A DNA stretch of 23,738 bases from Nanosynbacter sp963540705 (GTDB lineage Bacteria; Patescibacteriota; Saccharimonadia; Saccharimonadales; Saccharimonadaceae). The stretch lies in contig CAUTQX010000007.1 in the NCBI GenBank assembly GCA_963540705.1, positions 1 to 23,738 of the forward strand, in the 5' to 3' direction. The notes under the pieces were generated by a model. The model did not search any database. It was not told where the DNA came from and was given only the letters and a program-made list of their open reading frames with translations. Position 1 is the first letter of the stretch; every line of letters starts with the position of its first letter. The translations under genes and the position numbers were made by a program. Of the stretch, positions 8,510 through 16,392 are shown one piece after another.

Positions 8510-9622
8510 ATGTCATCAATTATCATATCTCAAAATCAGCAGCATTCTCAGCGGATTGACGAGTCGTCGTTTAGCAAAGAAGATTCACTGCAATCCTACC
8601 TCTATGACAATCCCGACATTATACCGATTTACGATATTGATGAAGATGCGCGTCTGTATATCGCAGCTCGTGAATTTAGTACGGAACATGGACCAATTGA
8701 CGCTCTTGGATTTGACCATACAGGCAATGTCTATGTTATTGAGACGAAGCTGTTTCGTAATGCTGATAAGCGCCGCGTTGTAGCGCAAATGCTCGACTAC
8801 GGTGCGGCGCTGTGGCGTCATGCGACAAGTTTTGATGCTTTTTTGCAACAGGTTGATACGCACACGAAAGATCATTTCGGCCATCCATTCCGCGAGCATT
8901 ATGAGCAGTTTTTTGGCTTTGATGATGCGAGCGAACAAATGCGTGCTATGCGGGATAATTTGGCCGAGGGCAATTTAAAATTTGTGGTGCTGATTGATCA
9001 AATAGACGAGCGTTTGCGTGATGTGATTATGTATGTCAATCAAAACAGCAAGTTCGATATTTATGCCGTTGATTTTAAGTACTATACGCACGATCAGCTT
9101 GAAATTGTCATTCCTCGGCTTTACGGAGCTGAAGTGAAAAAGACGGTTGCTGCGAGTAGTGCATCTGGTCGCCATCAGTGGAATGAGGCAGATTTCTTTG
9201 CAGCCGTTGATAGCAACCGCGAGCTTGTTTCTTCCGAGCAGCGGTCGGTTGTATATGCACTCTGGCAATGGGCGAAGCGACATGATGTACAGATTAACTG
9301 GGGTACTGGTGCGATATGGGGTAAGTTTAGTCCAGTGTTTAAGAAAATTGGCCATACTCGCTCATTTTGCTCAATATCAATTGATGGCGCGACTGATATC
9401 AACTACTGCTATCTTGACGAGCAGGCTGATCGCGTACTGCTGCGTGATATTCTCAAGCAGCATATTGGCGGCGTTTGCCCTAATGTGACTGATATTGATA
9501 CAGGCGAATTGTCGCGCAAAGGCCCAGTGTTGCCCGCCAAGATTATGGTGCAAATTGTTGATAAGGTAATTGCTGCGCTTGATGAATTTATCGAAAGAAA
9601 GGAAAAAGATGAAAATCAATAA
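8510..9622 (+). CDS. DUF91/NucS- or Shedu-like PD-(D/E)XK nuclease
   Basis: This 370-residue protein has an N-terminal nuclease-like domain: E24 with LQSYLYDNPDIIP, GPIDALGFD with D64, and YVIETK giving the E78-x-K80 pair, followed by an arginine/glutamine helix (RRVVAQMLDYGAAL). This order is typical of NucS/DUF91 and Shedu (DUF4263) enzymes. The C-terminal part from about residue 217 is a separate alpha/beta domain around WAKRHDVQINWGTG and ISIDGATDINYCYL, close in style to domains accompanying DUF91 proteins in restriction-like loci. The start at 8510 is the first ATG after an in-frame stop; its Shine-Dalgarno (GGAAAGGAA) lies far upstream, so initiation is not certain. It overlaps the next gene by 14 bp and is probably co-translated with it. 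A DNA-targeting defence role is inferred. Confidence 0.75.
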   Translation: MSSIIISQNQQHSQRIDESSFSKEDSLQSYLYDNPDIIPIYDIDEDARLYIAAREFSTEHGPIDALGFDHTGNVYVIETKLFRNADKRRVVAQMLDYGAALWRHATSFDAFLQQVDTHTKDHFGHPFREHYEQFFGFDDASEQMRAMRDNLAEGNLKFVVLIDQIDERLRDVIMYVNQNSKFDIYAVDFKYYTHDQLEIVIPRLYGAEVKKTVAASSASGRHQWNEADFFAAVDSNRELVSSEQRSVVYALWQWAKRHDVQINWGTGAIWGKFSPVFKKIGHTRSFCSISIDGATDINYCYLDEQADRVLLRDILKQHIGGVCPNVTDIDTGELSRKGPVLPAKIMVQIVDKVIAALDEFIERKEKDENQ

Positions 9623-10256
9623 ACTTGCTTTACAGGCATTTTATGAATCACACAGAGACGAGTACTTGCGGCGACGATTTTCTGGTGACAAAGCCTTATG
9701 GGATGAATCATACAAATGGGATATATTGCCGCGCCTTAATAAAGAGCTGGCGGCGTACGACTCGGTTAATGGTGATTCGATTGCAGAGATCGCGCATATT
9801 GTAACGCACCATACAAATACTAGCAATTTTCTTAACTGGCGTGATATTGAAGACCTAAAAGCTCTTCTATTGCGCAAAAATGCCCATTCGGTCCTGAGTG
9901 AATTATGGATTGCAAAACCTGAAACGGCTGCGGAATGTATTCAGACGGCTAGTCAACTTGCACAATTGTTTATGTCAGACAAAAGCTTTGCTCCGTCTAC
10001 CTGGGCATACCTGCTGGCAGCATTCGATTGTAATTCGTTTGCACTGTATCGTGAAGCGATTATGAAACAAGTTGCTGAGATATGTGGTGTTGATAGCCCT
10101 ACTGCTGCATCTCAGGGAGAAAAATACACATTACTCAACGATGCCGCATTGTATCTGGGTGAGCTAATGCGAGATGATATCAACGACGTGCCGTATATGC
10201 AGGCACTGAATGGGCAGGATTTTTTGTGGGTTACGCTAGAATATTCTGATTCTTAA
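9609..10256 (+). CDS. Unknown protein, partner of the DUF91-like nuclease
   Basis: This 215-residue soluble protein is largely helical, with no signal peptide or membrane segment. The start chosen is the ATG at 9609, which has AAGGAAAAAG just upstream inside the previous gene; a longer frame from 9570 is less likely. The first residues (KLALQAFYESHRDEYLRRRF) are strongly charged, and the end contains ALNGQDFLWVTLEY. The latter recalls short motifs seen in N-terminal domains of some McrB-like restriction proteins, but no AAA domain is present and I do not assign a family. The 14-bp overlap with the nuclease gene suggests the two act together, perhaps as specificity, regulator or immunity subunit. 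It is convergent with the 63-residue ORF, overlapping by 4 bp. Confidence 0.7.
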   Translation: MKINKLALQAFYESHRDEYLRRRFSGDKALWDESYKWDILPRLNKELAAYDSVNGDSIAEIAHIVTHHTNTSNFLNWRDIEDLKALLLRKNAHSVLSELWIAKPETAAECIQTASQLAQLFMSDKSFAPSTWAYLLAAFDCNSFALYREAIMKQVAEICGVDSPTAASQGEKYTLLNDAALYLGELMRDDINDVPYMQALNGQDFLWVTLEYSDS

Positions 10257-10444
10257 AAGTCTGTTCCTTCATTTTCTGGAATGCCACGCGCAATGTTGTA
10301 CTCTCTAATTTCTTGGCGGCGCTTCTCCTTATACTCCTCAAAAGAATACCTCTTAATGACTGAGCCCGAATCGTCATATTCGACGTATTGCACGCCGTCA
10401 GCTGTCATTTTATCCATATCTCTTAGTCCCCAATAGAGCCTCAT
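10253..10444 (-). CDS. Small unknown protein (63 aa)
   Basis: This short ORF encodes a highly charged protein with YVEYDDSGSVIKRYSFEEY followed by a basic helix rich in KEKRRQEIREY. An acceptable ribosome site (GGGAG) sits about 9 nt before the ATG. An internal ATG at residue 10 is an alternative. Its last 4 bp overlap the 3' end of the 215-residue gene on the other strand. The composition looks protein-like, but I recognise no family. It lies downstream of the DUF2268 gene on the same strand, behind a terminator. Confidence 0.5.
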   Translation of the reverse strand: MRLYWGLRDMDKMTADGVQYVEYDDSGSVIKRYSFEEYKEKRRQEIREYNIARGIPENEGTDF

Positions 10445-10501
10445 CTTTGCTGCTCCCTGTATGCGTTTTATTTCGTCGCCATAGGTTTTAATGAGCGATC
10501 A

Positions 10502-10525
10502 CAAAAAGCGTAGTTTAAAACTACG
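10502..10525 (-). terminator. Terminator of the DUF2268 gene
   Basis: On the minus strand CGTAGT and ACTACG form a 6-bp stem with a short AT loop, followed by C and five T. It lies 45 bp past the stop of the protease gene. A second imperfect pairing, GTCTC with GAGAC, spans 10525-10562. Confidence 0.55.
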
Positions 10526-10569
10526 TCTCGTCCCCGTTGTTACGCATATCGCGACGGAGACTCTTCAAT

Positions 10570-11235
10570 TTATAGGATAAAATCCTTGTAACTTGCCAAA
10601 GTCGCCTGTGCGATAGTCTGGCTAGTTTGATGTAGGTATTGCTTCACAAAGTAATACCCAAGCCTATACCCCGCCCAGCGCGGCAAAATATCATCGCCGG
10701 TGAAAAATATTTTGGTATAATCGTAAACCTTGTCTTCAAAATTGCCTTGTAGTGCGGCAATTATCTTGTCAATTTCAGCTTGAGAAGTTTTCTGCATTTC
10801 TCTCAAGAAAAATTGTTGGTTTCGCCGTCCGAGTTTAATCATCGCTTCCTCCTCTAGCGCGACCGCCAATCCCTCCAAAATCATCCCATCGAACATAGTT
10901 TCGGCATATTCAGGCAGTTTTTCCCAACGCAGCGAATGCGACATTTCGTGGCAAATCGTTTCGAAAATAAAATCCTCGCTAACCCCGTTCTGGCTTTTAT
11001 CAACAGAAATCATAATCAAGCGCGAATGAAGCGTTTTGCCAGCGATTCCGTCCTCGGCGATAGTTGGCAGCATAAACGAAGGCGTAGTGATAATTACATC
11101 AACTTCGTAATCAAACTGCGCGAACTCGCTCGAAACAAAAGTCTCGGCTTGTTGCGCTGTATTTTTGAATATGGCAATTTCGGCATCGGTGAAAGTTTGG
11201 TTGGCGTTAGCGATGTGTAGGTGGAGTTTGCCCAT
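10570..11235 (-). CDS. DUF2268-type predicted Zn-dependent protease
   Basis: This 221-residue protein carries HEMSHSLRW, an HExxH zinc-binding and catalytic motif. A likely third zinc ligand follows in ILEGLAVALEEE. The C-terminal PRWAGYRLGYYFVKQYL segment is typical of DUF2268. A frame open to a TTG at 11298 would add 21 hydrophobic residues, but the ATG at 11235 is preferred: it starts the family-like part and has TATAGT 6 nt before it. No signal peptide is then present, so it is probably cytoplasmic. Substrate is unknown. It lies inside the tRNA-Gln island near the right junction, which may make it cargo; its codon use seems closer to the core genes than that of the large nuclease, so older residence is possible. 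Confidence 0.8.
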   Translation of the reverse strand: MGKLHLHIANANQTFTDAEIAIFKNTAQQAETFVSSEFAQFDYEVDVIITTPSFMLPTIAEDGIAGKTLHSRLIMISVDKSQNGVSEDFIFETICHEMSHSLRWEKLPEYAETMFDGMILEGLAVALEEEAMIKLGRRNQQFFLREMQKTSQAEIDKIIAALQGNFEDKVYDYTKIFFTGDDILPRWAGYRLGYYFVKQYLHQTSQTIAQATLASYKDFIL

Positions 11236-11241
11236 GGTTTT

Positions 11242-11247
11242 ACTATA
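11242..11247 (-). promoter_or_regulatory. -10 box of the DUF2268 gene
   Basis: TATAGT on the minus strand lies 6 nt before the ATG with no Shine-Dalgarno between, another probable leaderless start. The -35 is weak. Confidence 0.4.
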
Positions 11248-11418
11248 CTGCAATAACATAAGTATTACTATAGGGGCAACGCTATTTATTAAGCGCAATA
11301 TTTAAATGGAAATCACTAAAATCTCAGCAGCGACCTTCGGTGGGTCGGGGTGCGAGCAACCAGCCGAGCAGGGCTTTGCCCTGATTTATCTTTCAATGCT
11401 ATGTCATAGTCTGGAAAT

Positions 11419-11445
11419 AGGTTCGAATCCTGCCGTCCCAGCCAA
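11419..11445 (+). repeat. Right 27-bp direct repeat (attR-like), tRNA-Gln 3' fragment
   Basis: This is identical to 4019-4045 and exactly 7400 bp from it. Only the T arm to CCA portion is present; the preceding bases (TCTGGAAAT) do not continue a tRNA, so this is a fragment, not a second tRNA. It marks the right end of the island. Confidence 0.85.
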
Positions 11446-11465
11446 AATTTGAACAGATGTAAATT

Positions 11466-11493
11466 ATCGCTCTTTTGGGCGATTTTTATTTTT
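11466..11493 (+). terminator. Probable original tRNA-Gln terminator, displaced by the island
   Basis: ATCGCTC (11466-11472) and GGGCGAT (11477-11483) form a 7-bp stem with one T-G pair and a TTTT loop. It is followed by TTTTATTTTT. It sits 21 bp after the right repeat and points with the tRNA, where the native terminator would lie before insertion. Confidence 0.7.
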
Positions 11494-13240
11494 AGGCAAT
11501 CAAGCCATTTTTATCTAGTAAATTCATAAAATCGTCAATAAACAAATTAGTTCTTTCAATGATTTCTTTCTCTCCAAACTTTTTATAGTCATAACCTATA
11601 TTTTTAAGCTCAAGATTTTCTGTTCCGCCCATGCGCTGTCCTCTACTATTTACAAAACCCTGGTAATATTTAATTTTATCTTCAAATCTATAGTCGGATG
11701 CGCGAATATTAATTCTCTTTTCTAGGAGAGATTTGTTCCCCAGGAGGTCAATTTGTCGATTATTAGACAATCCTTTCTCATTTTCTTGTCGTTTTCTGGG
11801 ATAAATATGTTCAATATCAAACTGCTGAGAGAGTTTTGGATATAATTGCTCTTTATTAAGCATCATACGAAGCGCCAGCATGGATTTGGTGATTGGTCTG
11901 CCGTTTTTGAAATCATAAATAAGGATCGCACTGCGTGTTTGCTCTTTATCAAATTTGAAGTCTGAGAATGTAACTTCATTTAGATTAACTATATTCAGCA
12001 TCTCGGCGAAAATAGGCGTTCTTAATGCGTTCACGCCTGGGTGCATTATTGCGTATCCCCATATGAATGCAATTGTGCGATCGAGAAACATCTTAAAATC
12101 TTCATCATCCAATCTTCCGTCTTCGGTGCGATTTGCTAAATAGTAAACAGATATGAAATAATTCCACATGCTATTTGGCGCGTAGTTTAATATGAATAAT
12201 TTCTTTAAAACCTCTTCGCTGAAACGTTCACGATTTTGATCGGTAATATCTTCCCAGAATTGAGCAAGATCTTTAAGATTTTCAAAAGTGTCATCTTGTT
12301 TAAGTACGGAATATTTATCACGTTCATAGAATCTTCTAAGTGACTCGGTCGTGGAAGACTTGTTATTGTCTCGCTTGGCGCGAATGAAATACATGTATCT
12401 CGTAAACAAATCGTCCATTGGTGTGCCGGTGATTGGGTGAAAGATTTTTTCACATGTCTCCTCGAGTTTTTTCCAATCTTTAATGAACTCATCTCTGTCG
12501 TCTTCACTTTTCTGTTTGTAATATTGATAGAATTGAGCCTTAAAAATATCAGAATCTGAAAGCGGTAGACCCCTATCGTTTAACGTTGAGAAAATGCGAA
12601 GAGCGGTATCTTGAGATTCGGCTTCGATTGGCATAAGAATGCAGTTGTTTAAGATGCGAGCAGGAAGTTTTTCGGCAAATTTCGGAAAATCATTGATGAA
12701 ATCGTCAACTTTTTTAAGGAAGAACCGGAAGTTGTTCGCGTAGCGACTAGTCTGGCTGCTGTTTACATTGCCAGTTTTTAGAATTGATAAGAATTCGTCT
12801 TTATCTTTGTCTGTGGCGACAACAGAGTCTATTTTTAGGTGCTCCTTATCTGGCTTGCCCATTTCGTTTGTTTTCCATATACAGCTGGCAATGCGTTCGG
12901 AAAAGTCTTTTGAATCTTGATCTTGCATTTTCGTGAAGCGGTCATAGAAAGCTCGGAGAAGAAGCATGAATGTTGTCAGACGTTGTTGACCATCAATTAC
13001 TTCTTGCTGTTTCTTGTCGTTTTCAAAAGTCACAATTGAGCCAAGAAAATATTCATCGCTTGTGTCGAATTTTGTAGCATCATTATCTGGTATCGCGAAA
13101 GAAAATATATCATCCCATAGAGTTTGACAGCTATCCTCGTTCCACGCGTATGGGCGCTGGTAATCTGGTACGATGTAGTCTGCTTTCCTATCCGATAAAA
13201 GCTCATAGATACTTTTCTGGTCTACGTTTAATTTTGACAT
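11492..13240 (-). CDS. GmrSD-like DUF262 + DUF1524/HNH protein (type IV restriction-like)
   Basis: This 582-residue protein has the full architecture of the GmrSD family, which cleaves modified phage DNA using nucleotide hydrolysis. The N-terminal DUF262 domain shows VPDYQRPYAW (residues 24-33) and VIDGQQRLTT (81-90), the ParB/Srx-like nucleotide-binding motif. The C-terminal DUF1524 domain shows FDIEHIYPRKRQ with H478 of the HNH-type nuclease and the following LLGNKSLLEKRIN. Both active centres look intact. The start has a strong ribosome site (GAGGAGT). It lies 25 bp after the calcium ATPase gene on the same strand and may share its transcript. It stops immediately outside the right island repeat. 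Target specificity cannot be read from sequence. Confidence 0.9.
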   Translation of the reverse strand: MSKLNVDQKSIYELLSDRKADYIVPDYQRPYAWNEDSCQTLWDDIFSFAIPDNDATKFDTSDEYFLGSIVTFENDKKQQEVIDGQQRLTTFMLLLRAFYDRFTKMQDQDSKDFSERIASCIWKTNEMGKPDKEHLKIDSVVATDKDKDEFLSILKTGNVNSSQTSRYANNFRFFLKKVDDFINDFPKFAEKLPARILNNCILMPIEAESQDTALRIFSTLNDRGLPLSDSDIFKAQFYQYYKQKSEDDRDEFIKDWKKLEETCEKIFHPITGTPMDDLFTRYMYFIRAKRDNNKSSTTESLRRFYERDKYSVLKQDDTFENLKDLAQFWEDITDQNRERFSEEVLKKLFILNYAPNSMWNYFISVYYLANRTEDGRLDDEDFKMFLDRTIAFIWGYAIMHPGVNALRTPIFAEMLNIVNLNEVTFSDFKFDKEQTRSAILIYDFKNGRPITKSMLALRMMLNKEQLYPKLSQQFDIEHIYPRKRQENEKGLSNNRQIDLLGNKSLLEKRINIRASDYRFEDKIKYYQGFVNSRGQRMGGTENLELKNIGYDYKKFGEKEIIERTNLFIDDFMNLLDKNGLIA

Positions 13241-13265
13241 AACACTCCTCTAGCCGTCTTTAAGA

Positions 13266-15788
13266 TTAAACTTGTGAATATTCTTGCACTTTCTTTACTC
13301 TACTATACCACTTATGAATCTCACTAGTGGCGATTGGAATAATTAACGAAGCTATGCTAATTATTGCCATATGATGAATGGCGACTTTGTGAATATGTAG
13401 TATTTCGCCGAGTGGTCCAAATAACACTAAAGCCTGCAAAATTAAGGACATTACTATGCCTACGTAAAATCCGCGGTTCATCACTTTCAGTCGCGTAAAG
13501 ACGGAATCTTCATCGCTGCGAGCATTAAATGCGTTTGCCCATTGGCTAACCACCAGAGAAATAAATACCAGAGTTTGCGCGTAATCGTGACCATAATGCT
13601 TCTCGAAGAAAACGTAGGTAATTAATGCAATTGTTGCCATAGTCCCAGCAGCTACAGTCATTCGCCAAATCATTGTCTTTTCTAGAATTGGAGTATTGGG
13701 GCTTTTTGGTGGTTGCTTCATGACGTTTTTCTCGGCAGGTTCCAACCCAAGCGGAATCACCATTGATGTGTCTGTGACCAGATTGACCCATAAAATTTGT
13801 ACAGGCTCAAGCGGAGTTTTAATGCCAATAAGTAACGCGCCAATCATCGTAATCAGCTCACCTATATTGGTCGACAGTAAATAAAACAACATTCGCCTTA
13901 TATTGGCAATAATCGTTCTACCTTCCCGCATAGCATCAATGATCGTCTTGAAATTGTTGTCCAATAGGATTATTGCCCCAGCGTCTTTCGCAATGTGCGA
14001 CCCTGAGCCCATGGCAATTCCCACGTCGGCGCCAGATAAAGCTGGAACATCGTTTACGCCATCACCAGTCATGGCGGTGATGTTGTGACGCTTTAAGATG
14101 GTTAAAATCTGGTATTTTTGTTCTGGAATAACACGTGAGAAAACTTTTGTTCTGTCTATGATTTCGTCCAATTGGTCGTCGGTCATTTTCGACATTTCTC
14201 GGCAATCAAAAACTTCCTCTCTGCTATCAATCATGCCAAGTTTTTTGCCTATTTGATATGCCGTTTCAAAGTGATCTCCAGTAATCATCCGAACCGAAAC
14301 GCCCGCTGAAATCGCTGATTTTATAGCTAGAGAAGCTTCTGGTCGTAAAATGTCAGCTACCGCTACTAGTCCTGAAAACTGTAGTTTCTGGCGTGATATT
14401 TCGGAAAAGTCGGTCAGGGTTTTTGAGCTTTCGCTAATTGCCAAACCCACTACGCGATATCCCTTTGAGGTCAAATCCGTGATAGCCTGCCTGGCGAGTT
14501 TCGAATCGGCCGTCGAGAGCTTACAGTGTTTGATAATTTCTTCTGGCGCGCCTTTATAGTATATTTTATAATTCGCTCCGTCATGCCAAATTGTGGCGGA
14601 CATTGAGAAATCTTGGTTGAACGGCAATTCCGACGCGGGCGCTCCATGGATATTCGCGCTATTTTTTCGGGCAAAATTATCCAGCGCAATATCAAGCGGA
14701 TCATGACTCTTGCTATCGCCATGATTAACGAAATACCCCATTATTTTTGGAAGATTATTACGCTTTTCAAGAGTCCATGTTTCCTGAACAGTCAGCAAAT
14801 TCTTGGTAAGAGTTCCGGTCTTATCTGTCGCAATTGTAGTTATTACGCCAATTGTTTCAATTGCGCGCATCTGATGGACGAGCGCTTTCTTCTTCGCCAT
14901 TCGTCGCATTCCCAAAACCAACACTATGGAAATAGCAATTGGCAAGCTTTCTGGCACGGCACTCACCGACAGTGCAATAACAAATCTCAAACTATCCAGA
15001 ACGTCCATTCCGCGTAGTAAACTCAAACAAAACGCCACGGCGGCAACAGCGCTAATAACTGCAATAATTTTGGTGATTAATTTGTCAATTTTTTGCTGAA
15101 CTGGGCTTTTGGTGGCTTCTTTTTTTGACAATGAGGCCAGATTACCGAACTCTGTTTGATTGCCAATTGCGGTAATTATTCCAGTTGCCGTTCCGGAAAC
15201 AGCGAATGATCCCTGGAAAAGCATATTTGTGCGTTCGTAAATTTGCCGCTCGCCGTCTAATTTGCCGCTGTTTTTGTTAATTGGAATTGATTCTCCCGTT
15301 AATTGAGATTCGTCAATGCGAAGGTTTATAGCCTTCATCAATCGAATGTCGGCTGGAACTTTTTCACCTTCGGATAAGTTTATAATATCGCCAGGTACTA
15401 ATTTTGAACTGTCGATAGAAACAATCCTCCCAGATCGTAAAACGTCGACTTTTTGCGCATCATGACGCGACAAGCTTCGAAGAACGCGATCAGTAGAAAA
15501 TCGTTGCACATAAAAAATAACAGCGGAAATAACCAAAATAACAATGATGATAACTGCATCGACGATCTCGTTGTGAATAAGACTGACAACTGCTGCCAGA
15601 ATTAACACTAATGAAAAAACATCCATAAAGGGCTCGATAATTTTTTGCCAAAGCGGCTCGCTCTGGAGCTTTATGACATTTTTTCCAAATTTTTTCTGGT
15701 ATTTTTTTACTTCACATGCCGTTAATCCTTTGCGGCGTGACCCTAATTTTTTCAAAGTTTCGTCGACTGATAAATTATAGAAAAGCAT
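13266..15788 (-). CDS. P2-type (PacL/PMR1-like) calcium-transporting ATPase
   Basis: This 840-residue membrane pump carries an N-terminal cation ATPase domain, actuator TGES (164-167), phosphorylated D322 in DKTGTLT, and GDGVND from G575. Calcium-site residues of SERCA-type pumps are visible: a glutamate in the fourth membrane helix within PESLP (279-283) and NLVTDT with N669 and D673 in the sixth. Serine replaces glycine in the usual PEGLP. Ten membrane helices can be counted. Ca2+ export, possibly with Mn2+, is predicted from these ligands. A TATAAT box ends 6 nt before the ATG with no Shine-Dalgarno, directly after the terminator of the GreA-like gene. The restriction-type gene downstream may be on the same mRNA. 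Confidence 0.93.
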   Translation of the reverse strand: MLFYNLSVDETLKKLGSRRKGLTACEVKKYQKKFGKNVIKLQSEPLWQKIIEPFMDVFSLVLILAAVVSLIHNEIVDAVIIIVILVISAVIFYVQRFSTDRVLRSLSRHDAQKVDVLRSGRIVSIDSSKLVPGDIINLSEGEKVPADIRLMKAINLRIDESQLTGESIPINKNSGKLDGERQIYERTNMLFQGSFAVSGTATGIITAIGNQTEFGNLASLSKKEATKSPVQQKIDKLITKIIAVISAVAAVAFCLSLLRGMDVLDSLRFVIALSVSAVPESLPIAISIVLVLGMRRMAKKKALVHQMRAIETIGVITTIATDKTGTLTKNLLTVQETWTLEKRNNLPKIMGYFVNHGDSKSHDPLDIALDNFARKNSANIHGAPASELPFNQDFSMSATIWHDGANYKIYYKGAPEEIIKHCKLSTADSKLARQAITDLTSKGYRVVGLAISESSKTLTDFSEISRQKLQFSGLVAVADILRPEASLAIKSAISAGVSVRMITGDHFETAYQIGKKLGMIDSREEVFDCREMSKMTDDQLDEIIDRTKVFSRVIPEQKYQILTILKRHNITAMTGDGVNDVPALSGADVGIAMGSGSHIAKDAGAIILLDNNFKTIIDAMREGRTIIANIRRMLFYLLSTNIGELITMIGALLIGIKTPLEPVQILWVNLVTDTSMVIPLGLEPAEKNVMKQPPKSPNTPILEKTMIWRMTVAAGTMATIALITYVFFEKHYGHDYAQTLVFISLVVSQWANAFNARSDEDSVFTRLKVMNRGFYVGIVMSLILQALVLFGPLGEILHIHKVAIHHMAIISIASLIIPIATSEIHKWYSRVKKVQEYSQV

Positions 15789-15794
15789 ATGCTT

Positions 15795-15800
15795 ATTATA
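15795..15800 (-). promoter_or_regulatory. -10 box of the calcium ATPase gene
   Basis: TATAAT on the minus strand, then AAGCAT, then ATG: 6 nt, consistent with leaderless initiation. The spacer upstream is the T tract of the preceding terminator. Confidence 0.6.
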
Positions 15801-15802
15801 TG

Positions 15803-15832
15803 AAAAAAAGTCCCCACTCGCTAGTGAGGACT
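15803..15832 (-). terminator. Terminator of the GreA-like gene
   Basis: On the minus strand AGTCCTCACT and AGTGGGGACT make a 10-bp stem with one T-G pair and an AGCG loop, followed by seven T. It is a strong intrinsic terminator 26 bp after the stop. Confidence 0.85.
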
Positions 15833-15857
15833 AAACTGTCGTGGTGGACAATTGAGA

Positions 15858-16316
15858 TTAGCTAATGTTGATAACCTGTAATTGCTTGGTCGCCAAGCCA
15901 TTTTTCCAGGAAACAGTTTCGGATTTCTTGTGATTTAGCAAGCTTTTTCCCAGCGGACTATCCACGGAAATTCGCCCGTCCAGAGGGTTTGCTTCCAGGC
16001 TGTGAACCAGCGTATAGCGGAAAATTTTTCCCTGCTGATCCATCAAGTCCACGACTGAGCCTATAGCGATTTTCAGACGATCACGTTTCCTCGGTAGTGG
16101 CTTGGCGTGACGCAAAATATCCTTCTTCATAAAGATTTTTGATTGGACATTTTCCAGTTGCGTAATCACATCGTTGCGGTGTAGTTTGTCATCGCGTGAT
16201 TTGGCGCGCCCAATTTCTTTCAATTCCAATATGAGCGCTTTCTCCGAAATCTCTAGCCCAGAAATTTCTTTCTGAAGCTCCTTAAATCCTTTTTTGCTTA
16301 AAAATGTTGTACTCAT
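15858..16316 (-). CDS. GreA/GreB-family transcription elongation factor
   Basis: This 152-residue protein has the two-part Gre layout: an N-terminal coiled coil starting FLSKKGFKELQKEI and a C-terminal FKBP-like domain with IGSVVDL, YTLVHSLEA and ISVDSPLGKSLL. Gre factors enter the RNA polymerase secondary channel and stimulate cleavage of backtracked RNA. The coiled-coil tip, where GreA has GDLSENAEY with its catalytic acids, here reads AKSRDDKLHRND, so the acidic pair is present only in altered form and cleavage activity is uncertain. The ATG at 16316 is preferred to an upstream frame from 16346 because GGGGAAG lies just before it. It follows the histidine kinase gene and may be read with it or from TGTAAT near 16357-16362. 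Confidence 0.85.
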   Translation of the reverse strand: MSTTFLSKKGFKELQKEISGLEISEKALILELKEIGRAKSRDDKLHRNDVITQLENVQSKIFMKKDILRHAKPLPRKRDRLKIAIGSVVDLMDQQGKIFRYTLVHSLEANPLDGRISVDSPLGKSLLNHKKSETVSWKNGLATKQLQVINIS

Positions 16317-16392
16317 ACTTCCCCTTTCAGATCGGCAATTTGCCAATCAACAATCCTATTACAACATCTAATTCTGAAAAATAGCTGAAAAT

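Noticed and set aside
8337..8519. Minus-strand 60-codon ORF
   Set aside because: It overlaps the promoter and leader of the 8510 gene, has cysteine-rich low-quality composition and no recognised motif.
11236..11298. Longer start (TTG at 11298) giving the DUF2268 protein a hydrophobic N-terminus
   Set aside because: The extension covers the promoter-like TATAGT, lacks a ribosome site, and family-like sequence begins at the ATG at 11235.
11369..11390. CAGGGC/GCCCTG hairpin left of the right repeat as a terminator
   Set aside because: The stem is good but is followed by ATTTATCTTTC, not a proper T tract, and no plus-strand gene precedes it.
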